From contig CALUZF010000006.1 of assembly GCA_944325165.1 (NCBI GenBank), positions 1 to 33,290 of the forward strand: a DNA stretch of 33,290 bases, written 5' to 3'. Numbering within the stretch: the first letter of the stretch is position 1; every line of letters starts with the position of its first letter. This DNA comes from Candidatus Gastranaerophilales bacterium. GTDB taxonomy: Bacteria; Cyanobacteriota; Vampirovibrionia; Gastranaerophilales; Gastranaerophilaceae. The notes beneath the pieces were generated by a model. It ran no database searches and was not told the DNA's origin. It worked only from the letters and a program-made list of their open reading frames with translations. Shown here in pieces: positions 7,544 through 15,289 of the stretch. The translations under genes were made by a program, and so were the position numbers.

Positions 7544-8235
7544 GCTTCTTTGATTTTTTGTTTTTTAGGTCTTTCAAATTTTGGTTTCATACAAGTCCAA
7601 AGAACATTTTTGATATATGGGGCAATTAAAATAACTAAAATGCTGAATAATATGTCATATAATATATTTTCAAGGAAAATTTCTTTTAAAATAGGAATTA
7701 TTAAACCAAAACTTATAACTTTAAATATTGCTAAAATTAAGCAATAAATAAATCCGCAGATATGAATTGCTAAAACTCCAAAAATTGCAGCTATTGTTCT
7801 ATAAAGCGCATTCATTGAAATTTTTAAAATCGAGCTTACAATTCCTATTGCAAATATAAAGCCTAACATATATCCAAATAGATAATTTTGAATATAGTCA
7901 AAACCCCCGCCAAAAACGAATATTGGCCATATAAAAAAGCCTACAATAAGATATAAAATAAATGTTAGTGTAGAATAAGCTCTGCCTAAGATATAAATTG
8001 TGAAAATCATTGCAGGTAATAACGGGCTATATGATATATTTTTTAAAGAGAACATAAAGCCTTCGTTTGATATAAATTTAATCCAAGGATGAGAGAAATT
8101 GATTTGCGTGAAAGTGGCAATAATTAAAAGCATAAAACACAATCCGCAAACAACCAATGTTCCTATTGATAGAGGTGTTGCTTCGCCTTTGTGTATATAT
8201 TGTTCGAAAATATCTCTATAACGCTTGCTAATCAT
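7540..8235 (-). CDS. bioY: Probable biotin transporter BioY
   Basis: BioY is the substrate-binding S component of an ECF-type biotin uptake system. The 231-aa protein has about six predicted membrane helices. The central part reads like BioY: YSPLLPAMIFTIYILG, then LYLIVGFFIWPIFVFGGGF and GYMLGFIFA, matching the usual P-x-x-x-G...GlPvF..GGG...GY..GF pattern. The C-terminal LKEIFLENILYDIL corresponds to the last helix and is followed by a basic tail. ECF ATPase and T subunits are not in the window. The N-terminal 60 residues are longer than usual. A GAGAGAG ribosome-binding site precedes the ATG. Another small membrane transporter remains possible. Confidence 0.65.
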   Translation of the reverse strand: MISKRYRDIFEQYIHKGEATPLSIGTLVVCGLCFMLLIIATFTQINFSHPWIKFISNEGFMFSLKNISYSPLLPAMIFTIYILGRAYSTLTFILYLIVGFFIWPIFVFGGGFDYIQNYLFGYMLGFIFAIGIVSSILKISMNALYRTIAAIFGVLAIHICGFIYCLILAIFKVISFGLIIPILKEIFLENILYDILFSILVILIAPYIKNVLWTCMKPKFERPKKQKIKEA

Positions 8236-8255
8236 AAACTCTCTCGATGTTTTTT

Positions 8256-8264
8256 ATTATAGCA
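8256..8264 (-). promoter_or_regulatory. Extended -10 promoter of the bioY-like gene
   Basis: The minus strand reads TGCTATAAT, a perfect extended -10, about 20 bases upstream of the bioY-like ATG and just after the rimI stop. No convincing -35 is seen. It may give bioY its own transcript in addition to read-through from rimI. Confidence 0.5.
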
Positions 8265-8270
8265 CTAAGC

Positions 8271-8780
8271 TTAATTTTCGTTGAGTGCTTTGTTGATTTC
8301 TGTATATAAATCTTTATATTTTTTATCAAAAATATTTTCACTCCACATAATAAGTGCATCTTCGTTATTGTCTTGATAATATTTTTTTCTTAAACCCAAA
8401 GATTTAAAACCGAATTTTTCATAAAGATGTATAGCTCTTTTGTTAGAAACTCTAACTTCAAGAGTTATATATTTAATTTTTTCCTTGTAGCATTCATCAA
8501 TGGCAGATAGAATTAATCTATGTGCAAGTTTTTTATTTTGATAATCGGGGTGAATTGAAATATTTGTTATATGGGCTTCGTCTATTATCTTCCAAATGCC
8601 CATATAACCGACACATTTGCCCTTATCATTTACAACACATTGATAGAGTGAAATTTTATTTGATAATTCTACTAAAAAAGACTCTCTTGACCAATGATGA
8701 GCACCATAACATAATTCTTCAATTTGAAGAATGTCATCTATATCATCTTCAGTCATTTCACGAATTTTAAATTCTGCCAT
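8271..8780 (-). CDS. rimI: Ribosomal protein alanine N-acetyltransferase RimI (GNAT family)
   Basis: RimI transfers an acetyl group from acetyl-CoA to the N-terminal alanine of ribosomal protein S18. The 169-aa chain has the GNAT order. An N-terminal helix pair (DDIDDILQIEELCY) is followed by ITNISIHPDYQNKKLAHRLI for the acetyl-CoA strand and loop, LEVRVSNKRAIHLYEKFGF for the RimI-type helix, and RKKYYQDNNEDALIM at the end. The pyrophosphate loop reads QNKKLA, where the usual glycine of Q/R-x-x-G-x-G/A is Lys, which is a departure worth noting. It sits 20 bases after speD, with a possible leaderless promoter in the gap. Another GNAT substrate is possible. Confidence 0.85.
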   Translation of the reverse strand: MAEFKIREMTEDDIDDILQIEELCYGAHHWSRESFLVELSNKISLYQCVVNDKGKCVGYMGIWKIIDEAHITNISIHPDYQNKKLAHRLILSAIDECYKEKIKYITLEVRVSNKRAIHLYEKFGFKSLGLRKKYYQDNNEDALIMWSENIFDKKYKDLYTEINKALNEN

Positions 8781-8786
8781 AATTTT

Positions 8787-8795
8787 ATAATATCA
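8787..8795 (-). promoter_or_regulatory. Extended -10 just upstream of rimI (probable leaderless start)
   Basis: The minus strand reads TGATATTAT and ends 6 bases before the rimI ATG. No Shine-Dalgarno is present in the speD-rimI gap, so rimI is either leaderless or relies on read-through from speD. Confidence 0.4.
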
Positions 8796-8800
8796 AAAAA

Positions 8801-9253
8801 TTAAAAATTTTCTGATACCATAAATGGTTTATGTTCAACATGGGATTCAAAATCCATTAAACCACGGTTTAATTGAGAATATTTTGTATCTCTTGAGTTG
8901 AATTTTCTTTTTAAGAATTCGTAAGAAACTTTAGGGTCGCATTGCTCGCCACAAGTAAATAAATCAACAGCAGCATAACCATATTCAGGCCATGTGTGTA
9001 TAGCTAAGTGGCTTTCTGAAATAATTACAACTCCTGAAACACCGTGTGGTGCAAATAAATGAAAGCATTTATTAACGATTGTAGCGCCACATTCAAGAGC
9101 TGCTTCTAACATATATTTTTCTACTAATTGAGGATTATTTAAAACATTAGGATCACACTCAAAAAATTCAGCTAGGATATGTCTTCCTAAGTAATGTTGT
9201 TTAGATGTATTTTTAATCGCTTCGTCCATTCCGATAGGTGTCATTACTGCCAA
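8801..9253 (-). CDS. speD: S-adenosylmethionine decarboxylase proenzyme
   Basis: This pyruvoyl enzyme makes decarboxylated SAM, the aminopropyl donor for spermidine synthesis. The 150-aa proenzyme carries the self-cleavage site ISESHLAIHTWPE. Ser81 becomes the pyruvoyl group, cleaving after Glu80. His86 and Cys101 are at the spacing of the processing His and catalytic Cys in the Thermotoga-type class 1b enzymes. I chose TTG 9253 as start because an AAGGGGGA ribosome-binding site lies 7 bases upstream; the ATG at 9244 would put it 16 bases away. No spermidine synthase (speE) is in the window. It heads the minus-strand run speD-rimI-bioY. Confidence 0.95.
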   Translation of the reverse strand: MAVMTPIGMDEAIKNTSKQHYLGRHILAEFFECDPNVLNNPQLVEKYMLEAALECGATIVNKCFHLFAPHGVSGVVIISESHLAIHTWPEYGYAAVDLFTCGEQCDPKVSYEFLKRKFNSRDTKYSQLNRGLMDFESHVEHKPFMVSENF

Positions 9254-9299
9254 TTCATATTCCCCCTTATGGTTATCTATCTCATTTGTTGCAAGAACA

Positions 9300-9328
9300 A
9301 ATATACACTATAACAAAAAAACATGCAA
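9300..9328 (-). promoter_or_regulatory. Predicted speD promoter
   Basis: On the minus strand TTGCAT (9323-9328) and TATATT (9300-9305) are 17 bases apart. The transcript would start near 9293, giving a leader of about 40 bases with the AAGGGGGA site. It lies in the divergent speD/ldcA spacer. Confidence 0.5.
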
Positions 9329-9418
9329 GATAAGATTTTGACTATTTTTGTATAATTTTTTAACAAATTTTAATATCTTTTTTAATATTGGCTACAAATG
9401 TAGTTTTTTGGCTTTTTC

Positions 9419-9448
9419 TTGACTTGATTTTGTTAATAAATTTATAAT
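9419..9448 (+). promoter_or_regulatory. Strong promoter for a leaderless LD-carboxypeptidase mRNA
   Basis: TTGACT (9419-9424) and a perfect TATAAT (9443-9448) are 18 bases apart. The -10 ends 6 bases before ATG 9455, so transcription should begin at the start codon. There is no Shine-Dalgarno. This is the clearest case of the leaderless pattern in the window. Confidence 0.65.
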
Positions 9449-9454
9449 TATTTT

Positions 9455-10264
9455 ATGAAAAAAATTAACACAATTGCTCTTGTTGCACCAAGCGGAAAAT
9501 TAAAAAATTTAGATGAAATAAATAAAAAAATTTCTATTCTTGAAAAGAGATTTAAAATTAAAAAATATTATGATGAAAATGCTTCTTATTTTTATTTATC
9601 AGATAGTGATGAAAATAGGGCTAGATACTTCGAGAGCGCATTTTTAGACGATGAAGTTGATTTGGTTTTATCTGTTCGTGGCGGATATGGTGCTATTAGA
9701 ATAGTTGATAAAATAAACTATGATTTGATTAAAAAAACATCAAAGTATTATGTTGCTTCATCAGATGGGACTATACTTTTAGCTTCTTTATTTAAAAATA
9801 CAAAAATAAAAACCTTCCATGGCCTAATGGTATCAAATGGTTTTGTGGAAAATTTAGATAAAAATATTGAAATAATTGAAAATGATATATTTAATATAGA
9901 TTTAAAACCAATAAAAGAAGGCAGATTAAAAGGCGTTCTTTGGGGCGGGAATTTATCAAGTTTAGTTTCTTTGTTTTCTGATGAACAATTTATCCCAAAT
10001 GATGATATAGTTTTATTTTTAGAAGATTTATCAGAACCATTATATAAAATTGATAAAATGCTTTATGAGATTTATAGAAATAAAAAGTTAAAAGCGAAAA
10101 TTAAAGGTATTATTTTTGGTGATTTTTACATAGATAGCGATGAAATTATGCCGATATTAGAGCAATATAGCGATTTATTTAATGTTCCTTGTTATATTAG
10201 CGAGGATATTACTCATAAAATTAATAATATTACGATACCCTTTGGGAAATATATCGATTTATAG
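9455..10264 (+). CDS. ldcA: LD-carboxypeptidase (peptidase family S66)
   Basis: This cytoplasmic serine peptidase removes the terminal D-Ala from tetrapeptides during peptidoglycan recycling. The 269-aa chain starts with IALVAPSGK, a family hallmark. RGGYGAIRI (residues 75-83) precedes the nucleophile in ASSDGT, with Ser103 the likely catalytic residue. FLEDLSEPLYKID holds the catalytic Glu190, and DITHKINN near the C-terminus holds His254, followed by ITIPFG. All three triad members are therefore in place. The chain is slightly short for the family (about 300). It has a strong leaderless promoter and is followed 24 bases later by polA. Confidence 0.88.
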   Translation: MKKINTIALVAPSGKLKNLDEINKKISILEKRFKIKKYYDENASYFYLSDSDENRARYFESAFLDDEVDLVLSVRGGYGAIRIVDKINYDLIKKTSKYYVASSDGTILLASLFKNTKIKTFHGLMVSNGFVENLDKNIEIIENDIFNIDLKPIKEGRLKGVLWGGNLSSLVSLFSDEQFIPNDDIVLFLEDLSEPLYKIDKMLYEIYRNKKLKAKIKGIIFGDFYIDSDEIMPILEQYSDLFNVPCYISEDITHKINNITIPFGKYIDL

Positions 10265-10288
10265 TAAAATATACTAAAGGGGGGGTAT

Positions 10289-12898
10289 ATGGAAGATAAA
10301 AAGACTTTAATATTAATAGATGGTCATGCGCTGGCTTTTAGAATGTTTTTCGCTCTTGAGCGAACTAATATGCAAACAACAGAACATATCCCTACTTGGG
10401 CTGTTTGGGGCTTTTTTAAAGCGGTTTTCGATTTATTGGCAGATAAAAAATTAAATATTAAACCTAATTCCATTGCTGTTGCGTTTGATGTTTCAAAAGC
10501 TACTTTTAGACTTGAAAAATACCCCGAATATAAAGCAAATAGATTAACTATGCCTGATAGTTTAAGAACTCAATTATCATTAATTCAAGAGGGTTTAAGA
10601 GCTTTTGATATACCCATATACACTCAAGAAGGCTATGAGGGCGATGATGTTATAGGAACAATAGCAAGACAAGCAAGACAAAAAGGTCATAAAACATATA
10701 TTTTAACAGGTGATAGAGATAGTTTTCAATTGGTTGATGATGAAGGTTTAGTTACCGTTTTAATACCTTCAAAAGGCGAGATTGTAAAATATAACAAGCA
10801 AGAAGTTTTTGAAAAAATGGAAGTTTATCCAAATCAAATCGTTGATTATAAGGCGCTATGCGGAGATAGCTCAGATAATATCCCAGGAATTAAAGGAATA
10901 GGTCCAAAATCAGCAAGTACTTTATTAGCAGAATATAAAACCCTAGATGGTATTTATCAAAATATTGATTTAATTACTAAAAAAGCTCTAAAAGAGAAAT
11001 TAATTAACGGTAAAGAGGATGCTTATTTATCTCAATATTTAGCAAAAATTGTGGATGATATAGATATTAAGTTTGATTTTGATGGAGCTTGTTTGAATAT
11101 TCCAAATAAAGAAATTGCAAAAGATTTCTTACAAAAAATGCAGTTTTATTCTTTTGTTAAAAATATAGATAAACTCTTAGCTCCTTTTAATTCTGATAAT
11201 TCTTGTAATATTGTTCAATTTGATGAAATTAAAGAAGAAAATGAGCAGTTGGGATTATTTTCTTTTGAAAAAGTAAAAAAAGAACAAAAAGAAATAAAAA
11301 TAGAAGATAAAACATATTTAAAAAACATAAAAGATGGCGATAAAATAGGCTTTTTATTAGATTTTCAAGATAAAAATTATTGCTATATAGCTCATAATAA
11401 TTCTGTTATAAAAAGTCCAATAAATGAGATAAAAGAAATAATTGAAAATTCGAATATAAAAAAAGTAACTTATGATGTAAAAAATATTGAAAGTGATATA
11501 AAAGGCGTTATATCTGATGTTCAATTATCAAGCTATATCAAGGATTCATCAAGAAAACATGATTTAATTACTCAAATTAACGAGTGTCTTGAAATTATTC
11601 CAGATGAAAATGATTATTATAAATTATGCTCATATTTATTGGATTTAGAGGATTTTTACAATAAAAATTTAAATGAAAAAGAATTAAAACTTTTAAATAA
11701 TACTGAGCTTCCTTTGGCTTTTGTTTTAAAAGATATGGAAAATACAGGGGTTAAGCTTGATGTTGATTATTTAAAAACAATTGGCGATGAAATAGATATT
11801 AAAGTAAAAAATTATGAAAAATTAATCTACGATGAAGCAGGGGTAACTTTTAATATCAATTCTCCAAAGCAAGTTGCAGAAATTTTATTTGATAAATTAC
11901 AAATAAAACCCAAAAAAAAGGGGAAATCCGGAAATTATTCAACAAATGCTAAAATTTTAGATGAATTAGCTCTTGAATATTCAATTGCAAAAAATATTTT
12001 GGAACATCGTCAATTAATGAAATTAAAAACGACATATATTGACGCTCTACCTAAATTAGTTAAACAAGATGGAAAAATTCATACTCATTTTAATCAAATT
12101 GTTACTACAACAGGAAGATTATCCTCATCTGATCCTAATTTGCAAAATATTCCAATTAGAACAGAATTTTCAAATAGAATAAGAGCAGGGTTTGTGCCTG
12201 AAAATGAAAATAATGTGATTATGAGTGCTGATTATTCTCAAGTTGAGCTTCGTCTTTTAGCGCATTATTCTAATGATAAAGGGTTAATTGAAGCGTTTTG
12301 TTCTGATATTGATGTTCATAAAGTTACTGCTTCAAAAATATTCAATGTTCCTATTGAAGAAGTTACAAAAGATATGAGAAGAAAGGCTAAAACCGTTAAT
12401 TTTGGTATAATTTACGGTCAAACAAGATACGGTTTATCATCAACTTTAGGAATTACTCCTTATGAAGCGCAAGATTTGATTAATAAATATTTTGCAACTT
12501 ATCCAAAAATATCAACATATATCAATGAAACGCTCGAATGCGCGCAAACTAACGGCTGGGTTGAAACTCTTTATGGTAGAAGAAGATATTTAGGAGCAGA
12601 GCTAAATTCAAGAAATGCAAATATTAGAGAATTTGCTGCTCGAGCTGCAATTAATGCGCCACTGCAAGGAACAAGTGCTGATATAATAAAAATGGCAATG
12701 GTTGATTTACATCAGAAGTTGAAAAAATATAAATCAAAAATGATTTTGCAAATCCATGATGAGCTTGTTTTAGAAGTTCCAACTTCAGAGCTTGATGAAA
12801 TAAAACCGATTGTAATTGAAGCAATGGAGCTAAATCAGCCTCTAAGCGTGCCCCTGAAGGTTGATGTAAGCTATGGAAAAACTTGGATGGAGAAATAA
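10289..12898 (+). CDS. polA: DNA polymerase I
   Basis: DNA polymerase I, 869 aa, fills gaps and removes RNA primers. Residues 1 to about 300 are the 5'-3' exonuclease (LIDGHALAFRMF, GYEGDDVIG, LTGDRDSFQLV, GDSSDNIPGI and the helix-hairpin-helix GIKGIGPKSA). Residues about 335-470 are a shortened 3'-5' exonuclease fold without the Asp-x-Glu motif, so proofreading is probably absent. The polymerase domain has DYSQVELRLLAH (Asp648), RRKAKTVNFGIIYG and QIHDELVLE (Asp824), which supply the metal-binding and nucleotide-binding residues. The start has a run of seven G as ribosome-binding site. The stop is 1 base before the next ATG. Confidence 0.97.
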   Translation: MEDKKTLILIDGHALAFRMFFALERTNMQTTEHIPTWAVWGFFKAVFDLLADKKLNIKPNSIAVAFDVSKATFRLEKYPEYKANRLTMPDSLRTQLSLIQEGLRAFDIPIYTQEGYEGDDVIGTIARQARQKGHKTYILTGDRDSFQLVDDEGLVTVLIPSKGEIVKYNKQEVFEKMEVYPNQIVDYKALCGDSSDNIPGIKGIGPKSASTLLAEYKTLDGIYQNIDLITKKALKEKLINGKEDAYLSQYLAKIVDDIDIKFDFDGACLNIPNKEIAKDFLQKMQFYSFVKNIDKLLAPFNSDNSCNIVQFDEIKEENEQLGLFSFEKVKKEQKEIKIEDKTYLKNIKDGDKIGFLLDFQDKNYCYIAHNNSVIKSPINEIKEIIENSNIKKVTYDVKNIESDIKGVISDVQLSSYIKDSSRKHDLITQINECLEIIPDENDYYKLCSYLLDLEDFYNKNLNEKELKLLNNTELPLAFVLKDMENTGVKLDVDYLKTIGDEIDIKVKNYEKLIYDEAGVTFNINSPKQVAEILFDKLQIKPKKKGKSGNYSTNAKILDELALEYSIAKNILEHRQLMKLKTTYIDALPKLVKQDGKIHTHFNQIVTTTGRLSSSDPNLQNIPIRTEFSNRIRAGFVPENENNVIMSADYSQVELRLLAHYSNDKGLIEAFCSDIDVHKVTASKIFNVPIEEVTKDMRRKAKTVNFGIIYGQTRYGLSSTLGITPYEAQDLINKYFATYPKISTYINETLECAQTNGWVETLYGRRRYLGAELNSRNANIREFAARAAINAPLQGTSADIIKMAMVDLHQKLKKYKSKMILQIHDELVLEVPTSELDEIKPIVIEAMELNQPLSVPLKVDVSYGKTWMEK

Positions 12899-12899
12899 A

Positions 12900-13259
12900 A
12901 TGAAAAAATTAATTCTTACATTTTGTTTATTAACATCATTTGCGCTAGGGGGAATTTTTGAGGATAGTTTTAAATTATATCCTGTTGATGCAGATAATTT
13001 ATATATGCATGCGCTAAGTGCAATTGACACTAATTCTAAGTTTGAAATAGTTGAAATGCAGTCTAAGAATGGATATATATTATTTTTATATGGTTCAAAA
13101 TATTATCTTTTAACTTTAACAAAGCGCTATTCTAATCAAACTGAAATCAAGATTTTGCCTCAAAATAGCGATTATTCAGATGGAAGCGAAGTAGCTAAAG
13201 CCGTATTTAGCCAAATTGATTCTCAAATCAAATTAAAACCTATGGAGCAAATAAAATAA
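12900..13259 (+). CDS. Small secreted protein of unknown function (119 aa)
   Basis: I do not recognise the family. Residues 1-18 are a Sec signal peptide (MKKLILTFCLLTSFALG), then a mature chain of about 100 residues with alternating beta-strand and charged segments, such as NGYILFLYGSKYYLLTL. An upstream in-frame ATG at 12873 lies inside polA and would bury the signal. ATG 12900 has GGAG 7 bases before it and is therefore preferred. The gene is packed between polA (gap of 1 base) and priA (gap of 1 base), so it is probably co-transcribed with both, though an exported product has no obvious link to replication. No lipobox Cys is present. Confidence 0.75.
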   Translation: MKKLILTFCLLTSFALGGIFEDSFKLYPVDADNLYMHALSAIDTNSKFEIVEMQSKNGYILFLYGSKYYLLTLTKRYSNQTEIKILPQNSDYSDGSEVAKAVFSQIDSQIKLKPMEQIK

Positions 13260-13260
13260 A

Positions 13261-15285
13261 ATGAGCTCAAAATATGCGCAAGTTTTGGTAGATATAAATA
13301 AATTAGGAACAAAGACATTCAGCTATTTAATTCCTGAAAATTTAAAAGATGAAATTAAAATAGGCTGTGCCGTTTCAATTCCTTTTGGACGCAGAAAAGA
13401 GCCTTTAGTGGCTTATGTTGTAGGGTTTAGCGATTATTTAGAAGAAGGTATAAAAGCGAAAGAAATAGCTGAAATATTGGATAAAACTCCATTATTTTCA
13501 ATGGAATATTTAAATCTTTTAGAGTGGGTTTCAAACTATTATTTTTGCGATATCCAAGCGGTTTTAAATACGGCTTTGCCTCAGAAATTTTTTGAAAAAA
13601 ACGTAAAAAAATATAGAAAACCTAAGATTAAATCTAAAATATATGATGTTGAAAAAATTATCGATGATAAAAAATTAACTCAAAATCAAGAAAAAATTTA
13701 TAATGAGATTAAACGCATAAATGCTCAAACTTCGCTATTATATGGAATTACAGGTTCTGGAAAAACTGAGATTTATTTTAAATTAATAGAAGATACAATT
13801 AAAGAGGGCAAAAATGTAATTTTTTTAGCGCCAGAAATAGCTCTTGTTTCACAATTAACAATGAGAACAATGGAACATTTTGGCTCAGATTGTGTTGCAA
13901 TTTGGCATAGCTCTATAACAGAAGCTGAAAAATATGAAACTTGGAAAAAATTAAGAAATAATGAAATAAAAATTTTATTCGGTGCAAGAAGTGCTGTTTT
14001 TGCGCCTATTAAGGATTTAGGGCTTATTATAATTGATGAAGAACATGATTCAAGCTATAAACAAACTATGCCAAATCCTAGATATAATGCTAAAGATGTT
14101 GCAAAAAAATTATGTGAATTATATGGCGCAAAATTGATTTTGGGTTCTGCAACACCATCTATTGAAAGTTATTATGAAGCGATTAACACTAATTCCTTAT
14201 TTAAATTAAAAGAAAGATATAATAGCGCAAAATTGCCCAAAGTTGTATTGATTGATATGAAAACAGAGCGTTTAGAGAGAAATTATACTCTTTTTTCAAG
14301 GACTTTACAAAAAAATGTAAAAGAAACTATTGAAAAAGGTCATCAAGTAATATTTTTAATTAACAGACGCGGTTTTGCAAGTTATACTCAATGTATGGAA
14401 TGCGGTGAGGTTTTAGAGTGCAAAAAATGCGCAATTCCTTTGATATATCATTCTCAAACAAATTCATACAAGTGTCATTATTGTAATTTTGAATTAAAAG
14501 AACCAAAATGTGAAAAATGTGGGTCTGATGCTTTTGAACATTTTGGAATGGGTAGTCAAAAAGTTGAATTAGTTGCAAAAGAAATTTTTAAAGATTATCG
14601 AATTGAAAGACTTGATTCAGATAGTTTATCCAAAAAAAATGAACATATTGAAATATTGAAGAGATTTCAAAATGGCGAAATTGATATTTTAATCGGTACT
14701 CAAATGATAGCAAAAGGTTTGGATAATAAAAACGTTACTTTAGTTGGGGTTATTAATGCAGATTTGAGTTTTAATTTGCCTGATTATAGAAGTTCAGAGC
14801 GTGGTTTTTCGATATTGACGCAGGTTGCAGGACGCTCTGGCAGAGGGGATGATGAGGGAAAAGTAATTTTTCAAACTTATAATTCTAATAATGTTTATCT
14901 TCAAAATGCTAAAGAACAAAATTATGAAGATTTTTATGAAAATGAAATTGAATTAAGGCAAATGCTTGACTATCCGCCATTTTCCAAGATGATTAGAATA
15001 ATTTTATCTTCTAAAAATGAATATCGAGCAGAAAAATCGGCTCTTGAAATAGAACTTGCGCTAAGCGATTATATTAAAAAATTATCTCTTGATGAAACTT
15101 TGCTTGTTTTAGGCCCTAGCCCTTGTGTTATCAATAAAATAAAAGATGAATATAGATTTAATATTATTGTTAAAAATAAATTATCCTTAAATGGACATAG
15201 AACAATTTTAAGGTTTTTAAAATCAATCAAATTGCCATCTGATATTAAAATGGTTGTAGATATTGATCCATCCGATATATTATAA
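13261..15285 (+). CDS. priA: Primosomal protein N' (replication restart helicase PriA)
   Basis: PriA recognises stalled or broken forks and reloads the replicative helicase. The 674-aa protein has an N-terminal 3' DNA-binding region, then an SF2 helicase. Walker A is GITGSGKT (residues 162-169), Walker B is IIDEEHDSSYKQ, and GSATPSIES follows. Eight cysteines in the C-terminal half of the helicase (CMECG, CKKC, CHYC, CEKCG) form the two zinc sites. Motifs IGTQMIAKGLD and QVAGRSGRG complete the helicase core. The length is a little short of the usual 700-730. It begins 1 base after the upstream stop and is followed closely by the helicase-nuclease pair. Confidence 0.96.
   Translation: MSSKYAQVLVDINKLGTKTFSYLIPENLKDEIKIGCAVSIPFGRRKEPLVAYVVGFSDYLEEGIKAKEIAEILDKTPLFSMEYLNLLEWVSNYYFCDIQAVLNTALPQKFFEKNVKKYRKPKIKSKIYDVEKIIDDKKLTQNQEKIYNEIKRINAQTSLLYGITGSGKTEIYFKLIEDTIKEGKNVIFLAPEIALVSQLTMRTMEHFGSDCVAIWHSSITEAEKYETWKKLRNNEIKILFGARSAVFAPIKDLGLIIIDEEHDSSYKQTMPNPRYNAKDVAKKLCELYGAKLILGSATPSIESYYEAINTNSLFKLKERYNSAKLPKVVLIDMKTERLERNYTLFSRTLQKNVKETIEKGHQVIFLINRRGFASYTQCMECGEVLECKKCAIPLIYHSQTNSYKCHYCNFELKEPKCEKCGSDAFEHFGMGSQKVELVAKEIFKDYRIERLDSDSLSKKNEHIEILKRFQNGEIDILIGTQMIAKGLDNKNVTLVGVINADLSFNLPDYRSSERGFSILTQVAGRSGRGDDEGKVIFQTYNSNNVYLQNAKEQNYEDFYENEIELRQMLDYPPFSKMIRIILSSKNEYRAEKSALEIELALSDYIKKLSLDETLLVLGPSPCVINKIKDEYRFNIIVKNKLSLNGHRTILRFLKSIKLPSDIKMVVDIDPSDIL
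15254..15283 (+). promoter_or_regulatory. Possible internal promoter for the double helicase
   Basis: TTGTAG (15254-15259) and TATTAT (15278-15283) are 18 bases apart at the end of priA. The -10 ends 6 bases before ATG 15290 and no Shine-Dalgarno is present. This matches the leaderless geometry of other genes here but has a weak -35. Confidence 0.35.
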
Positions 15286-15289
15286 AACT

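Noticed and set aside
9338-9356. TTGACT followed by TATAAT in the speD/ldcA spacer
   Set aside because: The elements are only 7 bases apart, far too close for a promoter; the better pair lies at 9419-9448.
12873-12899. ATG at 12873 as start of the small secreted protein
   Set aside because: It is inside polA and would put nine residues before the signal peptide; ATG 12900 has a well-spaced GGAG.
15263-15289. TTG start at 15263 for the double helicase
   Set aside because: It lies inside priA with no ribosome-binding site, and the extension adds an unconserved-looking stretch; ATG 15290 is better placed.
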